64,000 bases of DNA from Pseudomonas sp. 8AS (GCF_902506505.1 NZ_LR733406.1:992001-1056000), one strand, 5' to 3'; shown: positions 51,614 through 63,545, counted from the stretch's first letter. Program-made: numbers and translations. Notes: generated from the letters alone by a model not told the origin.

Positions 51614-52538
51614 TCGTCACGACATGACCGCCTGGCGCGGGCGCATCGACCCCGAGCCGGACAGCCCGCGCTGGCACCAGCGTATCCAGGCGCTGGCCGA
51701 AGACAGCCAGCCGGGCGTGGCCCTGCTCGGTTTCGCCTGCGACGAAGGGGTGCGCCGCAATCACGGCCGCGTCGGCGCCGCCAGTGCGCCGCTGGCCATG
51801 CGCAAGGCCCTGGCCAACCTGGCCTGGCATCGCCAGGGGCCGGCCTATGATGCCGGCGATGTGCTCTGCGCCGATGGCGACCTGGAAGGCGCCCAGGCCT
51901 GCCTCGGCGAAAGGGTCTGCACCCTGCTGGATGCCGGGCACCTGCCGATCGTGCTGGGCGGCGGCCATGAGGTGGCCTTCGGCAGCTGGCAGGGCATCGC
52001 CGAGCACCTCTCGGGCCAGCCGGCGCCGCGCATCGGCATCATCAACTTCGACGCCCATTTCGACCTGCGCGACCCGGCGCATGTGCATTCCTCCGGCACG
52101 CCCTTCGCCCAGATCGCCGAGCAGTGCGCCGCCCGCGGCTGGCCCTTTGCCTATGCCTGCCTAGGGGTAAGCCGCGCCAGCAACACCCGCGCCCTGTTCC
52201 AGCGCGCCGCCGAACTGCAGGTGCTGGTGCGCGAGGACCGCGAGATCCGCGAGTCCACCCTTGCGGCCATCGGCGCCGAGCTGGACGCCTTTGTCGCCGC
52301 TTGCGATGCCATCTACCTGACCATCGACATCGACGTGCTGCCGGCCTGCGAGGCCCCCGGCGTCAGCGCCCCGGCCGCCCGCGGGGTAAGCCTGGCGTTG
52401 CTCGAACCGCTGCTGGAGGGCATCCGCGACAGCGGCAAGCTGCGCCTGGCCGACCTGGCCGAGCTCAACCCCGAACACGACATCGACAGCCGTACCGCCA
52501 AGGTGGCGGCGCGCCTGATCCATCTACTGACTCTCTGA
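51603..52538 (+). CDS. hutG: Formimidoylglutamase (arginase family)
   Basis: This 311-residue ureohydrolase splits N-formimino-glutamate into glutamate and formamide. Binuclear Mn site residues are in [22 protein letters not shown] and [14 protein letters not shown]. The name hutG is also used for an unrelated N-formylglutamate deformylase in the five-step pathway of P. putida; this gene is the arginase type. Start at 51603 overlaps the end of hutI. Confidence 0.95.
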   Translation: MPADRHDMTAWRGRIDPEPDSPRWHQRIQALAEDSQPGVALLGFACDEGVRRNHGRVGAASAPLAMRKALANLAWHRQGPAYDAGDVLCADGDLEGAQACLGERVCTLLDAGHLPIVLGGGHEVAFGSWQGIAEHLSGQPAPRIGIINFDAHFDLRDPAHVHSSGTPFAQIAEQCAARGWPFAYACLGVSRASNTRALFQRAAELQVLVREDREIRESTLAAIGAELDAFVAACDAIYLTIDIDVLPACEAPGVSAPAARGVSLALLEPLLEGIRDSGKLRLADLAELNPEHDIDSRTAKVAARLIHLLTL

Positions 52539-52563
52539 CCCCGAACAACAACAGGAGCCCGCA

Positions 52564-54242
<1,679 letters not shown>

Positions 54243-54246
<4 letters not shown>

Positions 54247-55778
54247 GCCTGTTTACCCTGACCCCCGGTCAACTGACCCTGGCCCAGCTGCGCGCCGCCT
54301 ACCAGGCCCCGCTGACGCTGCGCCTGGATGAGCGCGCCCATGCCGGCATCGAGGCCAGCGTGGCCTGCGTCAACGCCATCATCGCCGAGGGCCGCACCGC
54401 CTACGGCATCAACACCGGCTTCGGCCTGCTGGCCTCGACCCGCATCGCCAACGACGACCTGGAAAAACTCCAGCGCTCGCTGGTGCTGTCCCACGCCGCC
54501 GGCATCGGCGAGCCGCTGGACGACGCCATGGTGCGCCTGATCATGCTGCTCAAGGTCAACAGCCTGGCCCGCGGCTGCTCCGGCATCCGCCGTTCGGTGA
54601 TCGAGGCGCTGATCGCCCTGATCAATGCCGAGGTCTACCCGCATATCCCGCAGAAGGGCTCGGTGGGCGCCTCCGGCGACCTGGCGCCGCTGGCGCACAT
54701 GTCCCTGGTGCTGCTCGGCGAAAGCCAGGCGCGGCACAAGGGCCAGTGGCTGCCGGCGACCGAGGCGCTGGCGATTGCCGGTCTGGAGCCGATGACCCTG
54801 GCCGCCAAGGAGGGTCTGGCCCTGCTCAACGGCACCCAGGTGTCCACCGCCTACGCCCTGCGCGGGCTGTTCGAGGCCGAGGACCTGTTCGCCGCGGCCA
54901 CCGTGTGTGGCGGCCTGACCGTGGAGGCCGCCCTGGGTTCGCGCGCACCCTTCGATCCGCGCATCCATGCCGCCCGCGGCCAGCGCGGGCAGATCGACGC
55001 CGCCGCCATCTACCGCCATCTGCTCGGTGCCAGCAGTGAGATCGGCCGCTCCCACGAGGCCTGCGACAAGGTGCAGGACCCCTACTCGCTGCGCTGCCAG
55101 CCGCAGGTCATGGGCGCCTGCCTGACCCAGCTGCGCCAGGCCGCCGAAGTGCTCGGCATCGAGGCCAACGCGGTGTCGGACAACCCCCTGGTGTTCGCCG
55201 CCGAAGGCGACGTGATCTCCGGCGGCAACTTCCACGCCGAGCCGGTGGCCATGGCCGCCGACAATATCGCCCTGGCCATCGCCGAAATCGCCTCGCTCTC
55301 CGAACGGCGCATCTCGCTGATGATGGACAAGCATATGTCGCAGCTGCCGCCGTTCCTGGTGGCCAATGGCGGGGTGAACTCCGGCTTCATGATCGCCCAG
55401 GTCACCGCCGCCGCCCTGGCCAGCGAGAACAAGGCCCTGGCCCACCCGCACAGCGTCGACAGCCTGCCGACCTCGGCCAACCAGGAAGACCACGTGTCCA
55501 TGGCCCCGGCCGCCGGCAAGCGCCTGTGGGAGATGGCCGCCAACACCCGTGGCGTGCTGGCCATCGAGTGGCTGGGCGCCTGCCAGGGCCTGGACTTCCG
55601 CGAGGGCCTGAAAAGCTCGCCGGCCCTGGAGCAGGCCCGCCAGGCCCTGCGCGAGCAGGTGCCCTACTACGTGGAAGACCGCTTCTTCGCCCCGGACATC
55701 GCCGCGGCCAATGAGCTGCTGGCCAGCCGCGTGCTGAACCCGCTGCTGCCGGCCGGCATGCTCCCTTCGCTGGGCTGA
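54243..55778 (+). CDS. hutH: Histidine ammonia-lyase
   Basis: HutH removes ammonia from histidine to form urocanate, step one and source of the HutC inducer. The 511-residue protein contains the Ala-Ser-Gly triad that forms the MIO cofactor in [17 protein letters not shown], the active-site tyrosine region YGINTGFG, and [22 protein letters not shown]. Its ATG overlaps the hutU stop by 4 bases. Confidence 0.98.
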
Positions 55779-55800
55779 CCGTTCCCCGCAATACCCTCCT

Positions 55801-55822
55801 GGCCCGTGTTCCGACACGGGCC
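55801..55822 (+). repeat. Hairpin between hutH and the transporter
   Basis: GGCCCGTGT, a TCCG loop and ACACGGGCC form a perfect 9-bp stem with a stable tetraloop, 22 bases after the hutH stop. No T-run follows, so it may trim or stabilise the mRNA and lower expression of the downstream transporter and hutC. Confidence 0.55.
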
Positions 55823-55866
55823 ACGGGGGCTTCTTGGCGCAAAAAACAACAACAAGAGGAGTCGCA

Positions 55867-57207
55867 ATGAATTCAATCGTATTGGCGGTACTGGTCATGG
55901 TCACCCTGTCGATGCTGCGGGTGTCCGTGGTCTTCGCCCTGGTGGTGGCGGCCGTGGTTGGCGGGCTGGCGGCAGGCATGCCGATCGGCGCGATCATCGA
56001 GGCCTTCAACCAGGGCCTGGGTGGCGGCGCCGGGGTAGCCCTGGCCTATGCCACCCTGGGCGCCTTCGCCGTGGCGCTGTCGCGCACCGGCATTGCCCAG
56101 CGCCTGTCGGCGCGGGTGGTCGAGCACCTGGGGCGCAGCCACCATAAGGCCGGCGAGCTGGCCCTGGTCAAATGGGGCATGCTGGCCAGCCTGATCCTCG
56201 CCGGCTTCGCCGCCGAGACCATCATCCCGGTGCATATCGCCTTTATCCCGATTCTGGTGCCGCCGCTGCTGCACGTGATGAACCGCCTGCAGCTGGATCG
56301 TCGGCTGACCGCCTGCGCCATCACCTTCGCCATTACCGTGACCTACATGTCGCTGCCGATCGGCTTCGGCACCATCTTTCTCAACGACATCCTGATCGGC
56401 AACATCAACCAGGCCGGCAATGCCCAGGGGCTGACCGTCAGCCGCGAAATGGCTCCGCGCGCCATGCTGATCCCGGCCCTGGGCATGGTGCTGGGGCTGC
56501 TCATCGCGGTGTACAGCTACCGGCGCAAGCGTGTCTATGAGGAGCTGGCGGTGGCCGGCGAGCACCTCAGCGCCAGCAGCACGCCGCTGAGCGCGCGCCA
56601 GCTCGGCCTGATCGCCCTGGCCCTGCTGCTGGCCCTGGGCGTGCAGCTGTGGAGCGGTTCGATGGTGTTCGGCGGCCTGATCGGCTTTGCCGTGATCTCG
56701 CTCAGCGGGGTGATCAGCTGGGCCGAGCAGGACGACGTGTTCACCCAGGGCATGCGCCTGATGGCCCTGGTCGGCTTCATCATGATCGCCGCCGCCGGCT
56801 TCGCCGCGGTGATGACGGCCACCGGCGAAATGCCAACGCTGGTCAGCAGCTCGGTCGAACTGATCGGCGACAACCGCGGCCTGGCGGCCCTGATCATGCT
56901 GCTGGTGGGGCTGCTGATCACCATGGGCATCGGCTCGTCCTTCTCCACCGTGCCGATCATCGCCGCCATCTATGTGCCGCTGGGCATCAGCTTCGGCTTC
57001 TCGCCGCTGGCCATCATCGCCCTGGTGGGCACCGCCGCAGCATTGGGCGATGCCGGTTCGCCGGCCTCGGACTCGACCCTGGGGCCAACCGCCGGGCTGA
57101 ACGCCGACGGCCAGCACGACCATATCTGGGACACCGTGGTGCCGACCTTCCTGCACTTCAACCTGCCGTTGCTCGCGGCCGGCTGGATCGCCGCCATGCT
57201 GCTCTGA
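55867..57207 (+). CDS. Na+/H+ antiporter-superfamily permease, probable histidine transporter
   Basis: A 446-residue membrane protein with about 11 helices. The re-entrant loop motifs typical of the NhaC/YuiF-type family are visible in GLGGGAGVALAYATLGAFAVALSRTG and VGTAAALGDAGSPASDSTLGPTAGLNADGQHDHIWDT. Its position between hutH and hutC, and the assignment of some relatives as histidine permeases, suggest histidine uptake. The classic Pseudomonas HutT amino acid permease is absent here. Start at 55867 follows AGGAG. Confidence 0.8.
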   Translation: MNSIVLAVLVMVTLSMLRVSVVFALVVAAVVGGLAAGMPIGAIIEAFNQGLGGGAGVALAYATLGAFAVALSRTGIAQRLSARVVEHLGRSHHKAGELALVKWGMLASLILAGFAAETIIPVHIAFIPILVPPLLHVMNRLQLDRRLTACAITFAITVTYMSLPIGFGTIFLNDILIGNINQAGNAQGLTVSREMAPRAMLIPALGMVLGLLIAVYSYRRKRVYEELAVAGEHLSASSTPLSARQLGLIALALLLALGVQLWSGSMVFGGLIGFAVISLSGVISWAEQDDVFTQGMRLMALVGFIMIAAAGFAAVMTATGEMPTLVSSSVELIGDNRGLAALIMLLVGLLITMGIGSSFSTVPIIAAIYVPLGISFGFSPLAIIALVGTAAALGDAGSPASDSTLGPTAGLNADGQHDHIWDTVVPTFLHFNLPLLAAGWIAAMLL

Positions 57208-57298
57208 CGCGGCCGTGCCGCTCATGGGTTGCGCAGATGGCGCCGCCCATGGGCGCTCGCTATCATCGGCGCACCGGGTACCACCTCAAGGAGCCGTT

Positions 57299-58009
57299 GT
57301 GAGCAGTACCACCCCGCGCTACAAGGCGATTGAAGAGTTTCTGCTGGAGCGTATCCATGGCGGCGACTATCCGGTCAATCACCAGATCCCCCCGGAAGAA
57401 CAGCTGGCACGGGATTTCTCGGTCAGCCGGATGACCGCCAACAAGGCGATCAACAACCTGGTGCAGCAGGGCTACCTGGTGCGCCAGGCCGGCCTCGGCA
57501 CCTTCGTCACCGACCGCAAGGCCGAATCCTCGCTGCATGAAGTGCTCAATATCGCTGCCGAAGTGCGCGGCCGCGGCCATGCCTACAGCAACGACGTGTT
57601 GCGCTGCGAAGCCATCGAGGCCGACGACGAGGTGGCCCTGCGCCTCGGCCTGCGCCTGGGCGCCCAGGTGTTCCACAGCATCCTGGTGCACCGCGAGAAC
57701 GGCGTGCCGATCCAGCTCGAGGACCGCTTCGTCAACCCGCGCTGGGTGCCGCACTACCTGCAGAGCGACTTTGCCCAGCAGACGCCCAACGAGGTGCTGG
57801 TGGCCAGCTGCCCGATCAGCGATGTCGAGCACGTGGTCGAGGCCGTGCTGGTGGATGCGCAGACCGCCGCCTGGCTGGAGATCGACCCGGCCGCGCCGTG
57901 CCTGTCGATGATCCGCCGCACCTGGTCCGACGAGCACCTGATCAGCTACGCGCGCCTGACCCATCCCGGCGACCGCTACAAGCTGCGCTCCAACCTCAAG
58001 CGCCGCTGA
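57299..58009 (+). CDS. hutC: Histidine utilisation repressor HutC
   Basis: A 236-residue GntR/HutC-family regulator: N-terminal winged helix (YKAIEEFLLERIHGGDYPVNHQIPPEEQLARDFSVSRMTANKAINNLVQQGYLV) and a C-terminal UTRA ligand domain. The final YARLTHPGDRYKL is typical of HutC. Urocanate releases it from DNA. Translation begins at GTG 57299 after AAGGAG; earlier in-frame residues are unconserved. Last gene of the operon, a position that gives negative feedback on itself. Confidence 0.95.
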   Translation: MSSTTPRYKAIEEFLLERIHGGDYPVNHQIPPEEQLARDFSVSRMTANKAINNLVQQGYLVRQAGLGTFVTDRKAESSLHEVLNIAAEVRGRGHAYSNDVLRCEAIEADDEVALRLGLRLGAQVFHSILVHRENGVPIQLEDRFVNPRWVPHYLQSDFAQQTPNEVLVASCPISDVEHVVEAVLVDAQTAAWLEIDPAAPCLSMIRRTWSDEHLISYARLTHPGDRYKLRSNLKRR

Positions 58010-58093
58010 GAACCTATTCAAAGTCTGCTGCGTGTCGGCCATGCGTCGTTAACAACAGTCTGGCCTCTGGCTCGCGAGACGTTGAGCAGGTTC
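58010..58093. repeat. Dispersed intergenic repeat, copy 2
   Basis: The element begins GAACCT directly after the hutC stop and ends AGGTTC at 58093, so the termini are inverted. Internal blocks TCTGCTGC, GTCGGCCA, CGTTAACAACAG and GGCTCGCG match the copy at 39202-39267 in the same order. About 84 bases long; it may be a small non-autonomous element. Confidence 0.65.
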
Positions 58094-58177
58094 TGAACCG
58101 GGCCGTTGGTCACTCTGTGTGCATCCCGGCGCTGCAGTGGTTAGGCTCTTGGGTCTACCGCGCAAACGGACGAGGCG

Positions 58178-59416
58178 ATGGATCGGCAAACGCAGCAATT
58201 CGAGACGGCGCTGGAGCGCCTGTACCGCGAGGAGTCGCGGCGGGTGCTGGCGACCCTGATTCGCCTGCTCGGCGATTTCGACCTGGCCGAGGAGGCGCTG
58301 CACGAGGCCTTCCGCGCCGCCCTGGAGCAGTGGCCGAGCCAGGGCGTGCCGGCCAACCCGCGCGCCTGGCTGGTGTCGGCCGGGCGTTTCAAGGCCATCG
58401 ACCAGTTGCGCCGCCAGGCGCGTTTCCAGGCCCTGGACGACGGCCCCGAACCGCTCGCCGAGGGCGAGGCCTGGGATGGCGAGCATCTGCAGGACGACCG
58501 CCTGCGCCTGGTATTCACCTGCTGCCACCCGGCCCTGGCCTTCGAGGCCCAGGTGGCGCTGACCCTGCGCGAAGTCTGCGACCTCAGCACCGAGGAAATC
58601 GCCCGCGCCTTCCTCGCCACGCCCGGCACCATCGCCCAGCGCATCGTACGGGCGAAGAACAAGATCCGCGACGCACGCATTCCCTACGAAGTGCCGGGGC
58701 GCAACGAGCTGGCCGAGCGGCTGCAGGCGGTGCTGCAGGTGGTCTATCTGGTGTTCAACGAAGGCTACTTCGCCAGCTCCGGCGCCGAGCTGACCCGCCA
58801 GCACCTGTGCGCCGAGGCCATTCGCCTCGGCCGCCTGTTGCTGGAGCTGCTGCCCGAGGCGGAAGTGCAGGGCCTGCTGGCGCTGATGCTGCTGCACGAG
58901 TCGCGGCGCGCGGCACGCAGCTCGGCGGCCGGCGAGCCGATCCTGCTGGAGGAGCAGGATCGCAGCCTATGGGACAGGAGCCTGATCGCCGAAGGCGCGG
59001 CGCTGGTGCTGGCCGCCCTGCAGTCGCGGCGCTTCGGCCCCTACAGCCTGCAGGCGGCCATCGCCGCGGTGCACGCCGAGGCGCCGAGCATGGCGGCCAC
59101 CGACTGGGCGCAGATCGTCGGCCTGTACGACGTGCTGCTGCGCGCCACGCCGTCGCCGGTGATCGAGCTCAACCGCGCGGTGGCCCTGGCCATGCGCGAC
59201 GGCCCGGCGGCCGGCCTGCAGGTGGTCGAGGCGCTGCTGGCACGCGGCGAGCTGGCCGACTACCACCTGGCGCATGCCGCCTGCGCCGACCTGAACCGCC
59301 GCCTGGGGCGCTGGGAGGCGGCGCGCGCGGCCTACCGGCGCGCCCTGCAGCTGAGCCAGCAGGGCGCCGACCGGCAGTTTCTCGAGCGCCGCCTGGCCGA
59401 GTTGCCGGCGTTGTAG
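58178..59416 (+). CDS. ECF sigma factor of the ECF42 group
   Basis: A 412-residue sigma factor with region 2 (LYREESRRVLATLIRLLGDFDLAEEALHEAFRAALEQW) and region 4 (LRLVFTCCHPALAFEAQVALTLREVCDLSTEEIARAFL) in the first 185 residues. A long C-terminal extension with helical TPR-like repeats follows (LAHAACADLNRRLGRWEAARAAYRRAL). This shape, with the CCHPAL motif and a downstream DGPF/YciI gene, defines ECF42. No anti-sigma factor is present; the extension is known to be needed for activity. Its stop codon lies inside a perfect inverted repeat. Confidence 0.92.
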   Translation: MDRQTQQFETALERLYREESRRVLATLIRLLGDFDLAEEALHEAFRAALEQWPSQGVPANPRAWLVSAGRFKAIDQLRRQARFQALDDGPEPLAEGEAWDGEHLQDDRLRLVFTCCHPALAFEAQVALTLREVCDLSTEEIARAFLATPGTIAQRIVRAKNKIRDARIPYEVPGRNELAERLQAVLQVVYLVFNEGYFASSGAELTRQHLCAEAIRLGRLLLELLPEAEVQGLLALMLLHESRRAARSSAAGEPILLEEQDRSLWDRSLIAEGAALVLAALQSRRFGPYSLQAAIAAVHAEAPSMAATDWAQIVGLYDVLLRATPSPVIELNRAVALAMRDGPAAGLQVVEALLARGELADYHLAHAACADLNRRLGRWEAARAAYRRALQLSQQGADRQFLERRLAELPAL

Positions 59417-59478
59417 GAGCCAGCTGGCTGGCGATCGCTCTGTGCGGGCCGCTGATCGCCAGCCAGCTGGCTCCTACA
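59412..59478. repeat. 25-bp perfect inverted repeat at the sigma gene 3' end
   Basis: Arms at 59412-59436 and 59454-59478 are exact complements (left begins TGTAGGAGCCAGCTGGCTGG) with a 17-base loop. The sigma factor stop codon TAG is in the left arm. Elements beginning GTAGGAGC with a GGCGATC core are a widespread REP type in pseudomonads. It can fold as a very stable hairpin in the mRNA. Confidence 0.92.
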
Positions 59479-59532
59479 TAAAGCAGGTGTGGTGGGAGCG
59501 GTCGTGGGTCGCCGAAAAATATTTTCCGCGCC

Positions 59533-59559
59533 TGTCGATCCTGCGCTGCGCCAGGCGAC
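59533..59559 (+). promoter_or_regulatory. ECF42-type promoter of the DGPF gene
   Basis: TGTCGA (59533-59538), a 17-base spacer and CGAC (59556-59559) fit the published ECF42 target pattern TGTCGA / CG(A/T)C. It lies about 44 bases before the DGPF gene start. The sigma factor would then drive its neighbour genes. Confidence 0.6.
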
Positions 59560-59602
59560 TAGTGGATAACCGCAGCGAAAAACGCTGCCAGGGAGGAAAC
59601 CG

Positions 59603-59947
59603 ATGAAATACCTGTGTCTGATCTACAGCGACGAAAAACTGCTGCACAGCCTGCCGGAGAGCCCGCGCGATGCGGAGTGCCTGGACTATGCGCAGACCGT
59701 CCAGCAGAGCGGCCGGATGCTTGCCGCCGAGCCGCTGGAGCCGGTCGCCACGGCCACCACGGTGCGCATGCGTGGCGGCAAGCTGAGCATCACCGACGGG
59801 CCGTTCGCCGAGACCAAGGAGCAGCTGGCCGGCTTCTACCTGATCGAGGCGCGCGACCTCAACGAGGCGCTGCAGATCGCCGGCGGCATCCCCGCGGCGC
59901 GGGTCGGCAGCGTTGAGGTACGGCCGGTGCGCCAGCTGCAGGTGTAG
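59603..59947 (+). CDS. DGPF-domain (YciI-related) protein
   Basis: A 114-residue YCII/DGPF protein: MKYLCLIYSDEKLL at the start, ITDGPFAETKEQLAGFYLIEARDLNEAL in the middle, and GSVEVRPVRQL at the end. DGPF proteins are the regular target and genomic partner of ECF42 sigma factors. The biochemical function is unknown; the fold resembles small dimeric alpha/beta barrels. Good AGGGAGG site before the ATG. Confidence 0.93.
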   Translation: MKYLCLIYSDEKLLHSLPESPRDAECLDYAQTVQQSGRMLAAEPLEPVATATTVRMRGGKLSITDGPFAETKEQLAGFYLIEARDLNEALQIAGGIPAARVGSVEVRPVRQLQV

Positions 59948-59981
59948 GCTGCGCCGCGCACCGCGAACTCGGACCCTGACT

Positions 59982-59998
59982 GGTGCGCACGGCGCACC
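59982..59998. repeat. 17-bp palindromic repeat, copy 2
   Basis: GGTGCGCACGGCGCACC, the fully symmetric version of the sequence at 16736-16752, lies between the DGPF gene and the DUF899 gene. Confidence 0.7.
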
Positions 59999-60028
59999 CC
60001 ATGGCAGTCGCTGCCGGGAGGAATCTCC

Positions 60029-60802
60029 ATGAATGCCGATTACCCGAAGATCGCCAGCCGTGAACAATGGCTGGCCGCACGCCTGGCCCTGCTGGAGCAG
60101 GAAAAGGCCCTGACCCATCAACGCGATGCGCTGAATGCCGCGCGCCGGCAGCTGCCGATGGTGGAAGTCACGGCGGACTACCGCTTCCACGGCCCGGATG
60201 GCGAGGTGCCGTTGCTTGAGCTGTTCGCCGGCCAGCGCCAGCTGATCGTCTACCACTTCATGTACCACCGCGACAAAGGCGAGGGCTGCCCCGGCTGTTC
60301 CTTCCTGGTCGACAACATCGGCCATCAGTCCCACCTGCATGCTCGCGACACCCATCTGGTGCTGGTCTCGCGGGCGCCGCTGGCGGAGCTGGAGGCCTTC
60401 AGGCGGCGCATGGGCTGGACGCTGCCCTGGTACTCGTCGTTCGGCAGCCGCTTCAACTATGACTTCCACGTGAGCATCGACGCGGCCGAGGCGCCGGTGG
60501 AATACAACTACCGCGACCAGGCCGAGCTGCAGCGCCTGGGCCAGCTGGATATGGTCAAGGGCGAGCTGCCCGGCGCCAGCGTGTTCCTGCGCGACGGCGA
60601 GCGGGTATTCCACTGTTACTCCACCTACGCCCGCGGCCTGGACATGCTGATGAACACCTACCACTACCTCGACCTCACGCCGTTCGGCCGTGGCGAAGGC
60701 TGGGACGGCATGCCCGACCTGGACGGCAAGGGGCTGTTCTGGAACCGGCACCACGACCGTTATGGCGAGGCCGAAGTGGCGCCACACGACTGCTGCGCCT
60801 GA
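60029..60802 (+). CDS. DUF899 thioredoxin-like protein
   Basis: A 257-residue protein of the DUF899 family: ASREQWLAARLALLEQEKALTHQRD at the N-terminus, LLELFAGQRQLIVYHFMY, and a thioredoxin-like motif GEGCPGCSFLVDNIGH with two cysteines. The C-terminus shows YHYLDLTPFGRGE. The tail DCCA adds another cysteine pair. Members often accompany ECF sigma/DGPF modules. Likely a redox-active enzyme; substrate unknown. Confidence 0.88.
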   Translation: MNADYPKIASREQWLAARLALLEQEKALTHQRDALNAARRQLPMVEVTADYRFHGPDGEVPLLELFAGQRQLIVYHFMYHRDKGEGCPGCSFLVDNIGHQSHLHARDTHLVLVSRAPLAELEAFRRRMGWTLPWYSSFGSRFNYDFHVSIDAAEAPVEYNYRDQAELQRLGQLDMVKGELPGASVFLRDGERVFHCYSTYARGLDMLMNTYHYLDLTPFGRGEGWDGMPDLDGKGLFWNRHHDRYGEAEVAPHDCCA

Positions 60803-60822
60803 GCGCAAAAGGAGGGAAGAAC

Positions 60823-61248
60823 ATGAGCAGCAACACCGAACTGCGCACCCTGATCGACAGCTGGGTCGCCGCCAACCTGGCCAAGAACCTGGACGCCATC
60901 ATCGCGCACTACGCCGAGGATGTGCTGGCCTTCGACGCCATCCTCCAGCTGCAATTCAAGGGCCGCGCCGCCTACCGGGCGCACTGGCAGATGTGCCTGC
61001 AGATGTGTGCCGGGCCGACCACCTTCGAGGTCCGCGAACTGCAGCAGGAAGCCGGCGCCGAGCTGGGCTTCGGCCACTTCCTCGCCTACTGCGCCGGCAC
61101 CGACGCCGAGGGCAAGAGCCAGGGCTGCTGGTTGCGCGTCAGCCAGGGCTACCGCAAGCAGGGCGGGCGCTGGCTGATCGCCCACGAGCACTTCTCGGTG
61201 CCGTTCGACCCCGAGAGCGGCCAGGCGCTGTTCGGCCTGCAGCCATGA
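60823..61248 (+). CDS. SnoaL-like / NTF2-fold protein
   Basis: A 141-residue protein with the NTF2-like fold: LIDSWVAANLAKNLDAIIAHYAEDVLAFDAI and RWLIAHEHFSVPFDPESG, as in SnoaL-like YybH/SgcJ proteins. These are binding or isomerase scaffolds of diverse function. It lies 20 bases after the DUF899 gene and its stop overlaps the SRPBCC start (ATGA), so the two are coupled. Confidence 0.87.
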   Translation: MSSNTELRTLIDSWVAANLAKNLDAIIAHYAEDVLAFDAILQLQFKGRAAYRAHWQMCLQMCAGPTTFEVRELQQEAGAELGFGHFLAYCAGTDAEGKSQGCWLRVSQGYRKQGGRWLIAHEHFSVPFDPESGQALFGLQP

Positions 61249-61775
61249 GCCTTTTGATCTTCCTGGTACTGCTGCTCGCCGGTCTGGCGGTATTCATCGC
61301 CTCGCGTCCGGCGGCGTTCCGCATCGAGCGCTCGGCGCTGGTCCAGGCCGCACCGGAGCAGGTGTTCGCCTGGGTCAACGACTTCCACCGCTGGCACCAG
61401 TGGTCGCCCTGGGCCAGGCGCGACCCGGCCATGCGGGTCAGCTACGAGGGCCCGGCGAGCGGGGTTGGGGCGATCTATCGCTGGCTCGGAAACCGTGAAG
61501 TGGGCGAGGGCAGCTGCCGTATCAGCGCCAGCCAGCCCGGCGCGCTGGTGCGCATGGAGCTGCAGTTCATCAAGCCGTTCCAGGCCGACAACATCGCCGA
61601 GTTCCGCTTCCAGCCCGAGGCCGGCGGCACGCGGGTGAGCTGGAGCATGAGCGGCAGCAACCACTTCGTCGGCAAGGCCATGGGCCTGCTGTGCAACATG
61701 GACAGGATGGTCGGCAAGGATTTCGACCAGGGCCTGGCCAGCCTCAAGGTGCTGGCCGAGGGCGAAAAAACCTGA
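61245..61775 (+). CDS. SRPBCC-family protein with N-terminal membrane helix
   Basis: A 176-residue protein. A hydrophobic helix [19 protein letters not shown] anchors it to the membrane, and a polyketide cyclase/START-like SRPBCC domain follows ([40 protein letters not shown]). Such domains bind lipids or hydrophobic small molecules. Last gene of the ECF42-associated run. Its start overlaps the upstream stop by 4 bases. Confidence 0.87.
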   Translation: MSLLIFLVLLLAGLAVFIASRPAAFRIERSALVQAAPEQVFAWVNDFHRWHQWSPWARRDPAMRVSYEGPASGVGAIYRWLGNREVGEGSCRISASQPGALVRMELQFIKPFQADNIAEFRFQPEAGGTRVSWSMSGSNHFVGKAMGLLCNMDRMVGKDFDQGLASLKVLAEGEKT

Positions 61776-61804
61776 CGCCGGCGCCAAGCTTGCCAAGCAG
61801 CGGT

Positions 61805-61854
61805 GGCGGCTCCTGCTCTACAATCGCCCTTTTGCTGCCTGCCAAGGAGCCGCC
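61805..61854 (+). promoter_or_regulatory. Inverted repeat enclosing the ABC operon ribosome site
   Basis: GGCGGCTCCT (61805-61814) and its exact complement AGGAGCCGCC (61845-61854) flank a 30-base interval. The right arm contains the ribosome binding site AGGAG and ends right before the GTG start. A -10-like TACAAT at 61819-61824 lies between the arms, so only transcripts from further upstream would fold it. Confidence 0.45.
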
Positions 61855-62783
<929 letters not shown>

Positions 62784-62787
<4 letters not shown>

Positions 62788-63545
62788 ACCTGTATGCCAT
62801 CAAGGCCATCTACCTGTTCGAGCTGCACCGCACCTGGCGCACCCTGCTGCAGAGCATCGCCACCCCGGTGATCAGCACCTCGCTGTACTTCGTGGTATTC
62901 GGTTCGGCCATAGGTTCGAGCATGACCCAGGTGCAGGGCGTCAGCTACGGCGCCTTCATCGTGCCGGGGCTGATCATGCTGGCGCTGCTGACCGAGAGCA
63001 TCTCCAACGCCTCGTTCGGCATCTACATGCCGAAGTATTCGGGGACCATCTACGAGCTGCTCTCGGCGCCGATCTCCTACCTGGAGATCCTCATCGGCTT
63101 CGTCGGCGCGGCGGCCACCAAGTCGGTGATCCTCGGCCTGATCATCCTGGTCACGGCACGCCTGTTCGTCGATTTCGAGATCGCCCATCCCGTGGTCATG
63201 GCGCTGTTCCTGGTGCTGACGGCGATCACCTTCAGCCTGTTCGGCTTCATCATCGGCGTGTGGGCCGATGGCTGGGAGAAGCTGCAGGTGGTGCCGGCGC
63301 TGATCGTCACGCCGCTGACCTTCCTCGGCGGCAGCTTCTACTCGATCAGCATGCTGCCGCCGCTGTGGCAGCAGGTGACCCTGTTCAACCCGGTGGTGTA
63401 CCTGATCAGCGGTTTCCGCTGGAGCTTCTACGGGGTGTCCGACGTCAACGTGGCGGTCAGCCTGGGCATGACGGTGGGCTTTCTGCTGCTGTGCGTGGCG
63501 ATCGTCAGCTGGATGTTCAAGACCGGGTATCGCCTGCGTCAGTGA
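62784..63545 (+). CDS. ABC-2 type permease (YadH-like)
   Basis: A 253-residue permease with about six helices and the ABC-2 pattern: TYPE of [44 protein letters not shown], and [34 protein letters not shown]. It overlaps the ATPase gene by 4 bases (ATGA) and belongs to the YadH group. Cargo unknown. Confidence 0.95.
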
